This document shows positions 47,336-57,560 of a stretch of 64,000 nucleotides of DNA, one piece after another. The notes under the pieces are model-generated. The model was not told where the DNA came from and ran no database searches. It was given only the letters and a program-made list of their open reading frames with translations. A program made the translations under genes and the position numbers. The stretch covers positions 12,269,501 to 12,333,500 of the forward strand of contig NC_135003.1 of NCBI RefSeq assembly GCF_051020985.1. The letters are read 5' to 3'. Each line of letters starts with the position of its first letter. Position 1 is the stretch's first letter. This stretch comes from Nomia melanderi. Its lineage: Eukaryota; Arthropoda; Insecta; Hymenoptera; Halictidae.

Positions 47336-48206
47336 TCACTCCCCGACGATTCGAGGTGCATCCGCCGAAAGAGACGGTAGGGTGAACTTCCAAGCAACAT
47401 TCACCTCGCCATTCCGTATAATATTCACTTTACCGAGCGAATAATTACAGCAACGCTGCCCGCGATCGCCGACCGTACAATTACAAGAATCGCGTGCATC
47501 GCCGGCGAACAGGTTAAACAATTTGTTAGCAGCCGGAGTTAAATTATAACGAGCGTGAAAGGGGTCGAAGGTGTCACCGTGGGTGACGAACAGGAATCTT
47601 CGACATCTGGCTCGGTCACGGCTCCGAGCGGGGAAAAACCGCGCCGCGTAGATGCCTGGTGCGCGCCGAGATGCTCGCCGCTTCTTGCGGAGGCTATCGT
47701 TGGCGAATATAGGAGGTGAACTCGTCTCGCCTTTGGGCATCGATCTCGAGAGTAGAACCCGGCGAGCTTCCCTCTCGTATCTCCTCTTTCGTCTCCGCGC
47801 GGCCATTATCCTGCGATCGACCACACCCGAACCCTCCAGCGAAATCCGCCGTGGAATCGCGAGCGTGCACATCTTCCTCCGGAATTCCTCTTTCGGCCCG
47901 GCACCGCCACTTTCCATCCTCCCTCCGTCCATCCCTCAGCCCTCCCGCCCCTTCCGACCACCCTCTCCACGCTTCATCGCTCGCTCGCCCCCGCGAACGA
48001 TCGAACATCGAGGAGATGCTCGTTTTATTTCGAGCCTTTGTTGCGTGTACCCCGTGGGAAGCAGCTTCTTTCACAGCCTCGGCTGGCAGGTACCTACGCA
48101 CATTCATCGCGGCAACTTCCTTATGAGCAAAGTTTCGACGTGTTCACGTGAAAACGGAATTTCGCCGGTGTCCGACCCTCGGACGAACGGCCAGCGAGGG
48201 GCGTAG
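47336..48206. other. GC-rich block with long overlapping open frames
   Basis: On minus, an ATG frame at 47932-47336 gives 198 residues (begins MDGGRMESGG), R-rich in its first half and with a small cysteine cluster (SCNCTVG, RCCNYS) near its end. On plus, frames of 184 and 136 codons and, on minus, one of 137 overlap it in other registers. The minus strand is purine-rich. A strong minus-strand donor (TTAG|GTGAGT) lies downstream at 47173/47174. This may be a leader exon or promoter region; I cannot choose a real frame. Confidence 0.3.
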
Positions 48207-49403
48207 AGGGTGTGGACAGTAATGAGGGTTGAATTGGAGTTTGATCGACGGGAGTAATCGAGCGTCTAGTCTAGTCGGTATTTTCGTTTGGTCGATGAAG
48301 GGAGGTGAAGGGCGGGATCGAATTAATTGATGCGTCGGAGGTGAAACGTGTCGCTCGGAAGCTAATGCGGTTAAGTACAGAAAAGAAAGATTGAGGTAAT
48401 TGATGTAATGGCTTCTGAAATTAGTATGTAACGTGTACAGAAGTTGTAAAGAGAAGAGCTTTCTGTCCTAGGAAAGACGGAGAGTAAATTAGTAACTAAA
48501 AAGTATGTTATTTATTGCATTAGAATTTGCAAAAATCAGGGAGTATGGGAAAATCGACTTAACCACGTTGGTTTCTAAGCGGTTCAAATGTGAAATGGAG
48601 TATTTTCTTGCTAATTGACAGCTTCCTTTCGCACGCTTCTGTTTCGCGTATTATTCGTGTGTTTTCGTATTAGAAAATGTGAGTGAATCGTTATTCTTAA
48701 TAGCATCCTCTTTACGAACGTTCAACCGATTAGAAGTGTAGTATTAATTCAATTTCTATTGTTCATTACTTCGATCAGCAGTTTTTTTTCTTGTATCTAT
48801 CTTCTCGGCGGCACACGAACATCGTTCTTCCTCTATTAAAACCGGAGTCAATCAAACGACTACGCATAAGTCCCATAAAAATCGACGATCGTGTTCCCGA
48901 TCGGTATCCAATCGGTTCACAATAGGATCGGCATCGATCGGCAACAGATTCGATGGCAATACGCCGCGCAGATCGAACCGCCTTGATCCCGATAGCGTGC
49001 ACCGTGATCCATGTGATCGACCGGCAACAACAATGACTAATTAAATATCAATTAAATGGACCGGCACCGGCCGGAACAATGCTGTCTTTATCCGGGGGGA
49101 TTAAGGTCGTTATCGAGAAAGCAGGAAGCCGCCGCGAATAGAATTCGTGAAAGTGTTTGGCTCGGCGTCTTCGTTCCGCGAGTGTGCCAAAGTGACGAGG
49201 ACGCCGCAAGAAACTGTGAAAACCGTGGGAAGATGAGCGAGCATCCTCGTTTCTCGGAAAATCCGGGGCAGCCATGGAAGATCGTTTTTCCAACACACGA
49301 GTAATAAAGAAAATCGGACACAGTTTGCGCGGAGTAAAACTTTTCTCTTCTTCTACATTCAAAATCAGTCGACTGCAGACAGACTATTACAACAGACTAT
49401 GTA
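48207..49403. other. Gene-free stretch
   Basis: AT-rich to about 48.8 kb, then CpG-rich to 49.3 kb with overlapping open frames in opposite directions. I see nothing supportable. Confidence 0.45.
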
Positions 49404-49897
49404 TACAGAGTGTCTCGGAACAAATGGTACAAACGAACAGACACACAAAAATAATACGAAGAGAAGAATCAAACTTTATTTGTCACGTTTCCAGAAAATT
49501 GAGTTTAACCCTTTGCAAACGAAGATACTTTGAAATGTAAGTTTCCAATAGATGAAGTTAAATTAAGATATCAATTACTTAATTATTAGGAAAAAAGGAA
49601 ACTACGAGCTGATCTCTTGCTGTCAGAGTAATTATATCATTTTCCTGCGACTTAGTCTTCCATATATGAACATTTCATCTCTCCGAAATGTCGACGTTCA
49701 AAGACAAAGGGTTGATAATCCTAGATATATCAAATTAGCAAATTTCTATTACTATTACTATAGTAGTAACATATGGATATTCAAGTTCCATTTCCAAAGT
49801 CGAATGCTCAAAGGAAACACTTTCGTTCCTTCATTCTTATCGTTACTCGCAGGAGCATCAGCCCTGTCAGACTAATGCCGTCTTGGGACACCCTATA
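49404..49897. mobile_element. Tc1/mariner-like miniature element carrying a TTAA element
   Basis: TA is followed by CAGAGTGTCTCGGAACAAAT. The right end in reverse complement is TATAGGGTGTCCCAAGACGG, so GRGTGTCYCRRRAC is inverted at both termini with TA target sites at 49404-49405 and 49896-49897. GGTGTCCCAA-type ends are typical of Tc1/mariner elements (family knowledge). A separate 211-bp TTAA element sits inside. Confidence 0.65.
49505..49715. mobile_element. TTAA miniature element nested in the 49.4-kb element
   Basis: TTAA at 49505-49508 is followed by CCCTTTGCAAACGAAGATAC. The right end in reverse complement is CAACCCTTTGTCTTTGAACG, with TTGA at 49712-49715. The length and TTGA decay resemble 24478-24691. 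Its position shows that it arrived after the TA-type host. Confidence 0.7.
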
Positions 49898-50862
49898 CAT
49901 CGCGCGGAGAAAACACGCGGCGTCGAGGTGATCGTTCGTAGAGTCACCTCTTAGCGTCAATCATTGTGCCACTCACGGGCACCGAGTCGAATCAAAGAAG
50001 CTCCTAACACCGTTTTACTCGATAACGTAGGTGTCACGAGCCACGGCGTGTTCGCGTCGCGCGGGCACGAGAGTGACGGCGCGGGAGCGCGTCCGGTCGC
50101 CGTCGTCGAACGTTTCTCCCATATAAGTCGCAACGAGGAACGAGGAAGCCGAGAGGAATGAATCCTCCGAAGCCGAGGGGAAAGGCAAGGATAACCTTTT
50201 GATCCTTCCCCGAGGTGCTCGGTCCGCAGGTGTCGGTCGATTGACATTTAAGCGTTTAACGCTCGTTGGGTGGGCATCGAGATAACGCGTCCGATGGAGA
50301 AGAGCCGAATAGCCTGCCCTCTGCGACGTCCGCGTTAGAAGCCGCGGCTATGGTTCGTTTAGTCTGAATAGTTGAGAGTTATTGGATCCTTACAGCAGTC
50401 ACTTTGGCAGCCTCGGACCGTCGAACGACTCTATCGCGCGGCGAATGGTACATCGTTGTATAAGGCTGTTAAAAGTAGGTGTTTTGAAAGGGGATTCTGG
50501 AAGGTGAAATGATTCGGATGAAATTTCAATTCTACCGTCTAGTTAGTAGTTGTTGATGTTCAGTCTCGGTTTGGTATTCACTTTGGAATAGTCTACTTTG
50601 ACACAGATTAGTTCCTCGGGATTTCTCATTAAGTAGTGTTTTAAAGTGGTTATACCAATTCTTTCAACGGTGAACTCTTTATTTTTTCACATAAACATGT
50701 AATTCTTCTTTGTTTCGCTTTGATCTTTCATTAAAATATACTCTACGTGCATTCGTCCTGCGTTCGACGAGTACACGCTCCATTTTTCGATTTTATTGCG
50801 CCTGGAACAAGAGGTTTTTCCAACTAAATTCCACAGTTAACCTGTTAAGCCTCGTCGCGTCT
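49898..50862. other. Gene-free stretch
   Basis: CpG-rich to about 50.45 kb, then AT-rich. Frames on both strands at 49.96-50.25 kb overlap and lack splice signals. Confidence 0.45.
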
Positions 50863-51011
50863 CTAATAGAACTACCAGATGGATCAAAATCATCCCCGAT
50901 TTCTTCCTGTAGAATGATTGAAAGGGCACAGATACTTGTTTCAGAAATTATTTAGGAAACTGATTCAGTAATACCTAAATTGATATATAATTGAAATCAT
51001 TCTAGTGCTAA
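50863..51011. mobile_element. Degenerate CACTAGAACTACC-family element
   Basis: The left end, TAATAGAACTACCAGATGG, and the subfamily words CCCCGATTTCTTCCTGTAGA and TGATTGAAAGGGCACAGATA match 45676-45889. The right end is reduced to TCTAGTG then CTAAA. About 149 bp, and decayed at both target sites. Confidence 0.6.
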
Positions 51012-51162
51012 ATTTGCTTATTACTGTCTACTTGAATCAGATACCATTAGAGCAAACGCATAAGGATGCAAAACGAACTCAATGTGTTTCGATCTTCATC
51101 CGATACCGACTCGCAGACTGATCCCCTAAAGCACCTGGTCGGCACGAAAAATTGATGCTCAC

Positions 51163-51238
51163 ATTTAATCAGAATCCTCTGCACAAGCTCGGCATAGGCA
51201 CCGGTACCAAGCATGGCAGCTAACAAATAGCGATGCAC
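51163..51238 (-). CDS. Candidate internal exon, hydrophobic peptide
   Basis: On the minus strand an acceptor (CTCTATTATCGTAG) opens at 51238 a frame encoding VHRYLLAAMLGTGAYAEL and onward, closed by an AAT|GTGAGC donor at 51163 (76 bases, phase 1). The peptide is moderately hydrophobic. It lies 84 bases downstream of the candidate exon at 51558, so the two could belong to one gene, but only if that exon has a donor before its stop. No family is recognised. Confidence 0.25.
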
Positions 51239-51321
51239 CTACGATAATAGAGGATCGCCGAGTCATAGGATGCGTAATGGAATCGCTAGCGTCTCACGGG
51301 TTAGCCGGCCGGGATCCCCAT

Positions 51322-51558
51322 TCATGTTTCATCCCCATTGATACCGAAAAGCCACGCTCGAGCCAGAAATCCTGTGAAAAACGACACGACGTCGAGGATT
51401 TCCTTTAACATCGGCCCGTATTGTCCGGCCGCATTGTTCTCGACAATGTCGTGGCAGGTAGTCTCCGAGGCTGGTTCCAGAGGCATACTTTCTATCTGTC
51501 CAGGCGGACACGCGACCGTGCCGCGCTGCCGTGTGTCCAGCTGCCGGACGACGCGTGC
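51322..51558 (-). CDS. Candidate terminal exon, product unknown
   Basis: On the minus strand a strong acceptor with a pyrimidine tract (CTTTCCTTCCTGCATTTAG) opens at 51558 a 78-codon frame ending in TGA at 51322. The peptide starts ARVVRQLDTRQRG, has two cysteines (ACPPGQ, TTCHDIV), then a hydrophobic helix-like part (ILDVVSFFTGFLARAWLFG). Codon use is balanced and protein-like. However, other registers on both strands also stay open here, so composition alone could explain it. A weak donor (TCG|GTATCA) before the stop would let it continue into 51238-51163. Confidence 0.3.
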   Translation of the reverse strand, partial: ARVVRQLDTRQRGTVACPPGQIESMPLEPASETTCHDIVENNAAGQYGPMLKEILDVVSFFTGFLARAWLFGINGDET

Positions 51559-54500
51559 CTAAATGCAGGAAGGAAAGTAGCGGCTAGAAGCCGAACCTTC
51601 TGGAATCGTTCGATCGGAAATTAGATCGTCCGTCCGAGGCGACATCCTGCACGGTTATGCTTTCAGCCGCGGGAGTCCTCGAGATTAATGCTGCGCGTGG
51701 AATACCTTAAGCCGCGTTCCCGCGGCTTCCGCGTGCGGCTCTGTTCGATCGAATTGCTGATCGGAGCTCGCAGGAACGCGGACCGCGAGGAGAAAGGTTG
51801 CCGCGGATGGTTTACTCGCGTAACATTTCAAGTGGATCGGACAAGAATTTTGAGAAGAATTCCCGGGAAAGTTCAATATAAATAATAATGCGGGATTTCG
51901 TGGAAGGGTGGCTGTATGTAAATTCTATTGGAAAGTTGGAACGGATTACGTAGAAAGCGGACGGGACTTTCAGGCTGCGACTTTTGATTTATCTTGAAAC
52001 TCTCTTGCCACCCGATTCTATCTTTCCCGATTAGTTATCCTGTTTTCGACGGTTTCCAATTCGTAAGCGTAGAATTCGTGGAAATCGAGTAGTTTTCTTC
52101 TCGAATTTCTGGCAGCGTGGTAATCAATTCTAAAGGGGTAGCAGTTTATCGAACATAGGTCAGTTTACAGTAGCAGGGTCAAGTATGGCTGTGCTAAACG
52201 CAGCTCTCAGGTTGCACGAGTAGAAACGGGGCTTAAGACTTTTCGACCGACCCTCGAAATGATCGATCGACTTCAACACACGTGTTACCCACTTGACACC
52301 AGGGAACAGTATCTGAGACTGCAGTAATTGGATGCCGGGCGAGCGTTTTTACGATATAAGGGTGATTCATGTGACTGGGACAAATGGCAGAGCCACCTGA
52401 ATAACAAAATCATAAAAGAGAAAGCTGCACGCGTTGTCTTCGGCAACTTTGTTGGAACATAAATCCCGCATCCGTAATGCTACAGACAAAAATTATATCA
52501 ATATTTCGAAACAAAAGAACTGTTTCTACGACAAAAAGCTTAGAAGGTTAAATAATAAAACCGTGAATTCCAAAAGAGCACATGTCAACCATTTCGAGAA
52601 AATCAATCTCTACCTATTTCATTGGTTCTCGCTGCAAGCATTAATTACACCTTCATTACGCGTAAATGTTCAATATTTCTAAGCGAATCTGAGTAAACTG
52701 ACATCAATAACTCATAACGTTTAAAAGCTGTTAGCATCTCTCCCCAAATTTCGTATTACTCGACGAACACATCTTCCTCGTGTCCATCCTCAACTACGTT
52801 CTTCCCGGCGTGCACACATGAAACCCGAGGAAAACGTTCCCGAAAGAGCGGCGTGGGAAGAGTTTGTATAGGACTTAATTAAATTCTATCGTTGAATCGG
52901 CCTAATAAACGTCACATTGATACCCGATGCCCGGTCGGGGGTCGAGGATGAAAGCGCCGCTCGGCGTCCGGTCCGAAAGGCCGTCCGATTAATTGCTATG
53001 CGCGCGGCGGTATCCGCGACGCATCCCGATGAAACATGAAATCGCATTCGTAACGAGCCGTCGAAGTGGTCAAAGTGCAATCAAAAACAGACAGGACTCT
53101 TGCGCGATGCGCACCGGCGGGATCGAGGATCGGCGGCGGCGGCGGTCGGATCCGAACGAGCGAGAGAAGAAATTAATGGGCTCGATCGTTGGAGGTAGCC
53201 GCCGATTCGCAATCATCGCCGGTCGATTATGTGGGTCCGGGTCAACGTGGAATCACCTCGAAGAATCCGACGGCCAGTCGCACCCTTGATCTAAATACGA
53301 ACTAGCAGCATCTGGTTCATTGAATTTAACGGCCTTGGACGGTGGCACGCGGAACATCACAGCGACGCGGACTGTTCCCCGACATGTTACTTTCGTTGGT
53401 TGTTGCCGGGAAAAAGCGGGGCCCGTTAATGTTCGCCATGCAAATCGCGGCCGGTTTATTTTTATTCGCTGGGGTATTGCGTAATTACGCGTTTAACGTT
53501 CCTCATTATACATTTCATTCGGGTACTAGGATTATTATCGGGTTATACGGTTTTTTTTATTGTCAGTTTACTTTCTAGTAATGGGATAGTTTCTTTTTTG
53601 AAGGACTGGCCGTGCGGTCTTCCGTATTCACTTTAGGGATGAGTGATCTCATCCTGTTTCCTTGAACGTGGATGATAGATAAGATTACTTTGTCCTAGTT
53701 ACAGGCTTTTCGTTTCTTGAAAGGTGTGTAGTTAATAGAACTCGGGAATAATAAAGATATTGCTTTTGGAAGAAATTATCAAATGATAACGCGTATAAAT
53801 TACTTAATGATTCTATAATGAAGGAACGAAGAAGCAAAATGGAAGCAAATGAACTACAGAGTATTTAATAGGATTTGTATATCTTATAAAAATTACGATA
53901 GATTTACACTTCTAGAAACACTGATTACAGTACAAAAGTTCAGTTATTAATTTATGAAACGATTCTCAGTTCTATATCGACGATTGCAAAACGAGAATAC
54001 TAAAACCCATTTCGTCCGGTCCGACGGTCCTAGCGTTAAAAGGCTCGCGAATGGAATTAATGCAACAATATAAACCCGCCGTTAATCAGGTGAGGCGAAA
54101 ATGCTCGTTGATGGTGGCTCGAAGATTTTTATGGAGTACGGTTTCGCTAAGTGGCACAACAGACCTCGCCGCGGCGTAAATTTCGCGTTAACGTTCCCCC
54201 GGTGTCCCGTATTGCCGCCACACCTCGGTTTGCTCGGCCCGCGCCGAGTCCGCGGCGAAAAAGAAACGCGCCGGCGCAAAAAGAAGGATAATTAACGACG
54301 GCTGTGCAATTCTTCGCCAAAAATGGCCGCGTGGTGTAACGCGCTACGCGCGGTTACATAAAGCGTCTCGCGGGCCCCGTAAAAGGATCGCGTCAATTTA
54401 AATGAAAAGGATTCACGGGAGACGAACGCGCCAGCTCCGTATTACAATTCATCCGAACGTAATAATAAAGATAATGTCGTAACCGCGGCAGTAAACGCGA

Positions 54501-55881
54501 AACCGTGAAGGCAATAAACGACCAGGCCAACGGAGGACGCGCGGGTGCGCGCTCGAACCGTGGACCCGGCCCGTACCTTTCGTTACAGATACAGAAACTC
54601 GTAAAACGTACGGGGTCCACGGCCACCGTGCCGAACATCCGTTGGGTTTATGATTTATTGAACAGTGCTGGACGTTGAGCGATTAATTTGCTGTAATTAA
54701 ATGAACCACGATCGAGTCATGCAAGCCTTGCGCCAGCGCGTCGCGACTTCTTCCGAGCATTCGATAGTTCGAACGAAACGGGAACGCGATATTGTCGGGA
54801 TGGGATTGTAAACGGTTAAGAATACGCGACGATAGTAAATAATCGTGATGCGAATGGCGGAGTTCATTGAAGTCGTTTTGGAAACGAGGAAAACACACGG
54901 TTTTTTTTTGTTAACGGTAAACAGATTCGGGTCAAGTGCGTTTCGTTTGGCGACGGAGACGGGCATCGCATGTTTGCACGGCAATTTTCATGCGTCTCGT
55001 CGTCGCAACGCGAATCGAGTGTCCTCCTGGCTGTAATGTAGGAAATAAAAATTGAAATACGATGTAATACTTTTATCTTTGGACCAAATGAGTATTAAAT
55101 CGGGGAAACAGTTTACGGATGATAAATAATCATGCGAAGTCTACGACTGCAGATGGAATTGGTTTGAAGTAATGAATATTGAAATTTTATATTGTACTAT
55201 TATAGTTTTGAACTGTACAGTTATCGAAACTCTATATTTACGGTGAATATAGTACCGATTTCTTCATTGAGAGATGATTAAAAATAAAATCATTCCTCTG
55301 TCCTCGCCAAACCAACCATAACTCAAAGGATAATAACACCGAACAGAACGATTCGTCGCGGTGGAGCGAGAAGAAAGTGTCAGAGAAAAAGTTCCAAGGC
55401 CCTCCATGTCCGCGCCGGTCCGATCGAAGATGGCGTCGAAAAACGAACGAAAGCTTTCCCATTCGCCGGCGTCGGCTTCGTGGACGAAGAAAAGCGGTAT
55501 GGTTCGTTGAACGTCGAGTTAACACCTTATCTACCAGGCAGCTATTAATTAGCTTTCAAATGACTTATAATCCTACAATAAAAAGCGGTCTAATAATTTT
55601 CAACGGTAGTCCTCAAACGATAATTGGAATACATTATCCAATATGCTTCCTTGATTTAGAATAGCAATATCCATCCGTATTAAAAAATTTAAGAAATCCT
55701 TCGTTAGTCTTCGAGAAACTATTAAATAATTGGCAACATGTCGATCACAGACACCTCGCACTTCGTACACAAAATGCATAAAAATTTCAAATGGACAAAC
55801 ATTCGGAAGTGAATATAATTTTCGGATGCTATTTAATTCAAAATTTCTTAAGATTACAAATTCAACACAATACATTTGAAC
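51559..55881. other. Gene-free stretch with one solitary TTAA end
   Basis: At 54001-54039 a right-hand end of the CACTAGAACTACC type occurs (GACGGTCCTAGCG then TTAA at 54036-54039), with only a doubtful partner (TTAATAGAACTCGGG) near 53.73 kb. A GGC trinucleotide run lies at about 53.13-53.14 kb and T/A runs at 53.55 and 54.90 kb. CpG-rich parts at 52.9-53.5 and 54.1-54.6 kb show only compositional open frames. Confidence 0.45.
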
Positions 55882-56171
55882 TACATCTGACCCTCGATTT
55901 ACGCGAGAAAATCGCGTAAATAGAGCTCGTCGGTACAAGAAAAAACAAAATATTGAGGAGAAAAAGATACCAACTTTACCAAGTTTTAGAAATGCATATT
56001 TATTTCGCATAGCTTAACAAAGGAAATAATAATAATGATAGTTTAGAAAACAAAGGTATATTTTATTCGCTGTCACTAAATTCAGATCGCGTGAATTGAT
56101 TAAACTACCCTGTAGATAGTGTTCCAATTCACCGCGTGAAAAATGTCCGTGTAAATCGAGGGTCAGGTGTA
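55882..56171. mobile_element. TA-flanked miniature element, CCTCGATTTACRCG ends
   Basis: TA at 55882-55883 is followed by CATCTGACCCTCGATTTACG. The right end in reverse complement is CACCTGACCCTCGATTTACA, with TA at 56170-56171. The inverted repeat is at least 20 bases with two mismatches. The termini are related to the 21043 and 56347 elements, but the interior is different and the length is 290 bp, so it is a distinct subfamily. Confidence 0.85.
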
Positions 56172-56346
56172 CGTATATAACCCCTTGGCTACTGTTGGCG
56201 CCTAAAGGCGCTCGAAAAATTTGGTTTCGATATACTGTTGGCGCCTATAAGCGATCGTAATATATCGCCGACAATAATTGCAGCACAGCTCGCTTAGATC
56301 GGATGTAAGTGAATTCTAATTCAAGAATCTCAATTTCCGTTAGTCA
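56172..56346. repeat. Spacer with short GTTGGCGCC repeats
   Basis: ACTGTTGGCGCCTAAAGGCG at 56191 recurs 43 bases on as ACTGTTGGCGCCTATAAGCG at 56234. The motif contains GGCGCC and a small palindrome (CGCCTAAAGGCG). It lies between two TA-type miniature elements and may be an unrelated repeat fragment. Confidence 0.55.
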
Positions 56347-56718
56347 TACACTTAGTCCTCGATTTACACGGCATTCGAATTGCGCGACTTCGGTTTAACA
56401 CGGCTGAAGAAAAAGTGGAAGAGCCACCACTTAAACAATACTCGCATTTCACTTCAACACGGTTAGGCCAGCCAAATGCAAAAATTACATTAACGTTTCT
56501 TTTGTTTCCTGAATTACAATCTTGTTGGAACAATGAATTTTTATTTAAAAATATGTGTATAACTTTCTATTTTACAAGGAAATAAATAATACCGTCTCAC
56601 GTAGATTTGTTAAATTTATTACAGATGTATTTCTTCAAAGTGAATCGTGGACTCAAAATTGCACGATATCAATTTACACGGAGAACCAATCTACCGTGTA
56701 AATGGAGGGTTAGTTGTA
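56347..56718. mobile_element. TA-flanked miniature element, CCTCGRTTTACRCGG family, copy 2
   Basis: TA is followed by CACTTAGTCCTCGATTTACA and the right end is GGAGGGTTAGTTG then TA. It is collinear with 21043-21418 through its whole length (shared words include AGAGCCACCA, CAATACTCGCATT, AATGAATTTTTATTTAAAAA, GAATCGTGGACTCAAA). The few differences are substitutions and small indels. It is in the same orientation as copy 1. Confidence 0.85.
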
Positions 56719-56929
56719 TATTATATATGTGTGACTACTTTAGATTGGTTTAATTTAGTTCGAATCAGCGTTTTCATAGTTTCAATACACTTTCTTAGAA
56801 ACATACATTGAAGCAAAACTCAGCCGTAGCCGAAGGGTTAACAAACACTTGAAAAATACTCGAACAAGCAGACGGCTACTAGGCATGACGAGCAACGATC
56901 TATCTGGTCCGCAGTGCGTTAAGTAAATA

Positions 56930-57560
56930 CCAACTTGGTACCGGCGAGGTCGTCGCCGGGTAAAGAGAGAGAGAGAGCTGGTTGAGAACCTTCGAGATTC
57001 AGGTTCTACCCGGACCGACCCGACGGACCGGAGAGACTTGGGTGGCACGAGAGTGCGGTGGTCGCGCCCTATGCTAACCCAACCTAACACGGGCCCAAGA
57101 TCTCCGTTCTTCTTGGCTAGATTCTCACCGTTCGAAACCGCATCGGTTGGACTTGTTTCCATAAGATCGTGGCGCGCCGGGCTCCGCTCCGAGAGACCAG
57201 GCCTCTCTCGGACACCCGCGGCTACTTACGGGGCCTAATCTCGATCCTCACGTGCTGCGGAGGCTCCGGGCCGATCCACGGGGTTAGGATAGGTTCAGAG
57301 ATAGCAGGTAAAGAGCGGGACCGTTTTTAGAAAGGACGCCCGCCTACAGCGACAGTATCTATTTAGGGACCAGTCCCAGCCCGTTTCGGGCCCGCAGAGA
57401 TTTGTTGCTCCTGTTGGCCGCCATTCTGGGGAAGTTTCGTTTTCCGGTGACCTTGGGATCCTCGCTTTGCGACCGCGCCGCCGCCAGACGTTCCTTTTCG
57501 GCTAGACTCGAATTATGGCCCGGACAGCTGGTCGCCGTTTCGTTGAATCCGACTGAGATT
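56930..57560 (-). promoter_or_regulatory. CpG-rich block, possible minus-strand promoter region
   Basis: This 600-base block is CpG-rich between AT-rich flanks. Read on the minus strand it contains CAGAATGGCGGCCAACAGG (near 57430), which resembles the ATGGCGGC motif often found at start sites of TATA-less promoters and opens a 21-codon ORF. Two donor-like sites follow (CCCC|GTAAGTAG near 57233 and AACG|GTGAGAAT near 57134), the second just after an ATG (METSPTDAVSN). A GA run lies at 56962-56977. The arrangement would suit a leader exon, but no coding exon is confirmed. Confidence 0.3.

Noticed and set aside
57070..57300. Telomere-like words (AACCCAACCTAAC and GGGTTAGGATAGG)
   Set aside because: Insect telomeres are TTAGG arrays; here there are only isolated, imperfect units in opposite orientations, with no array.
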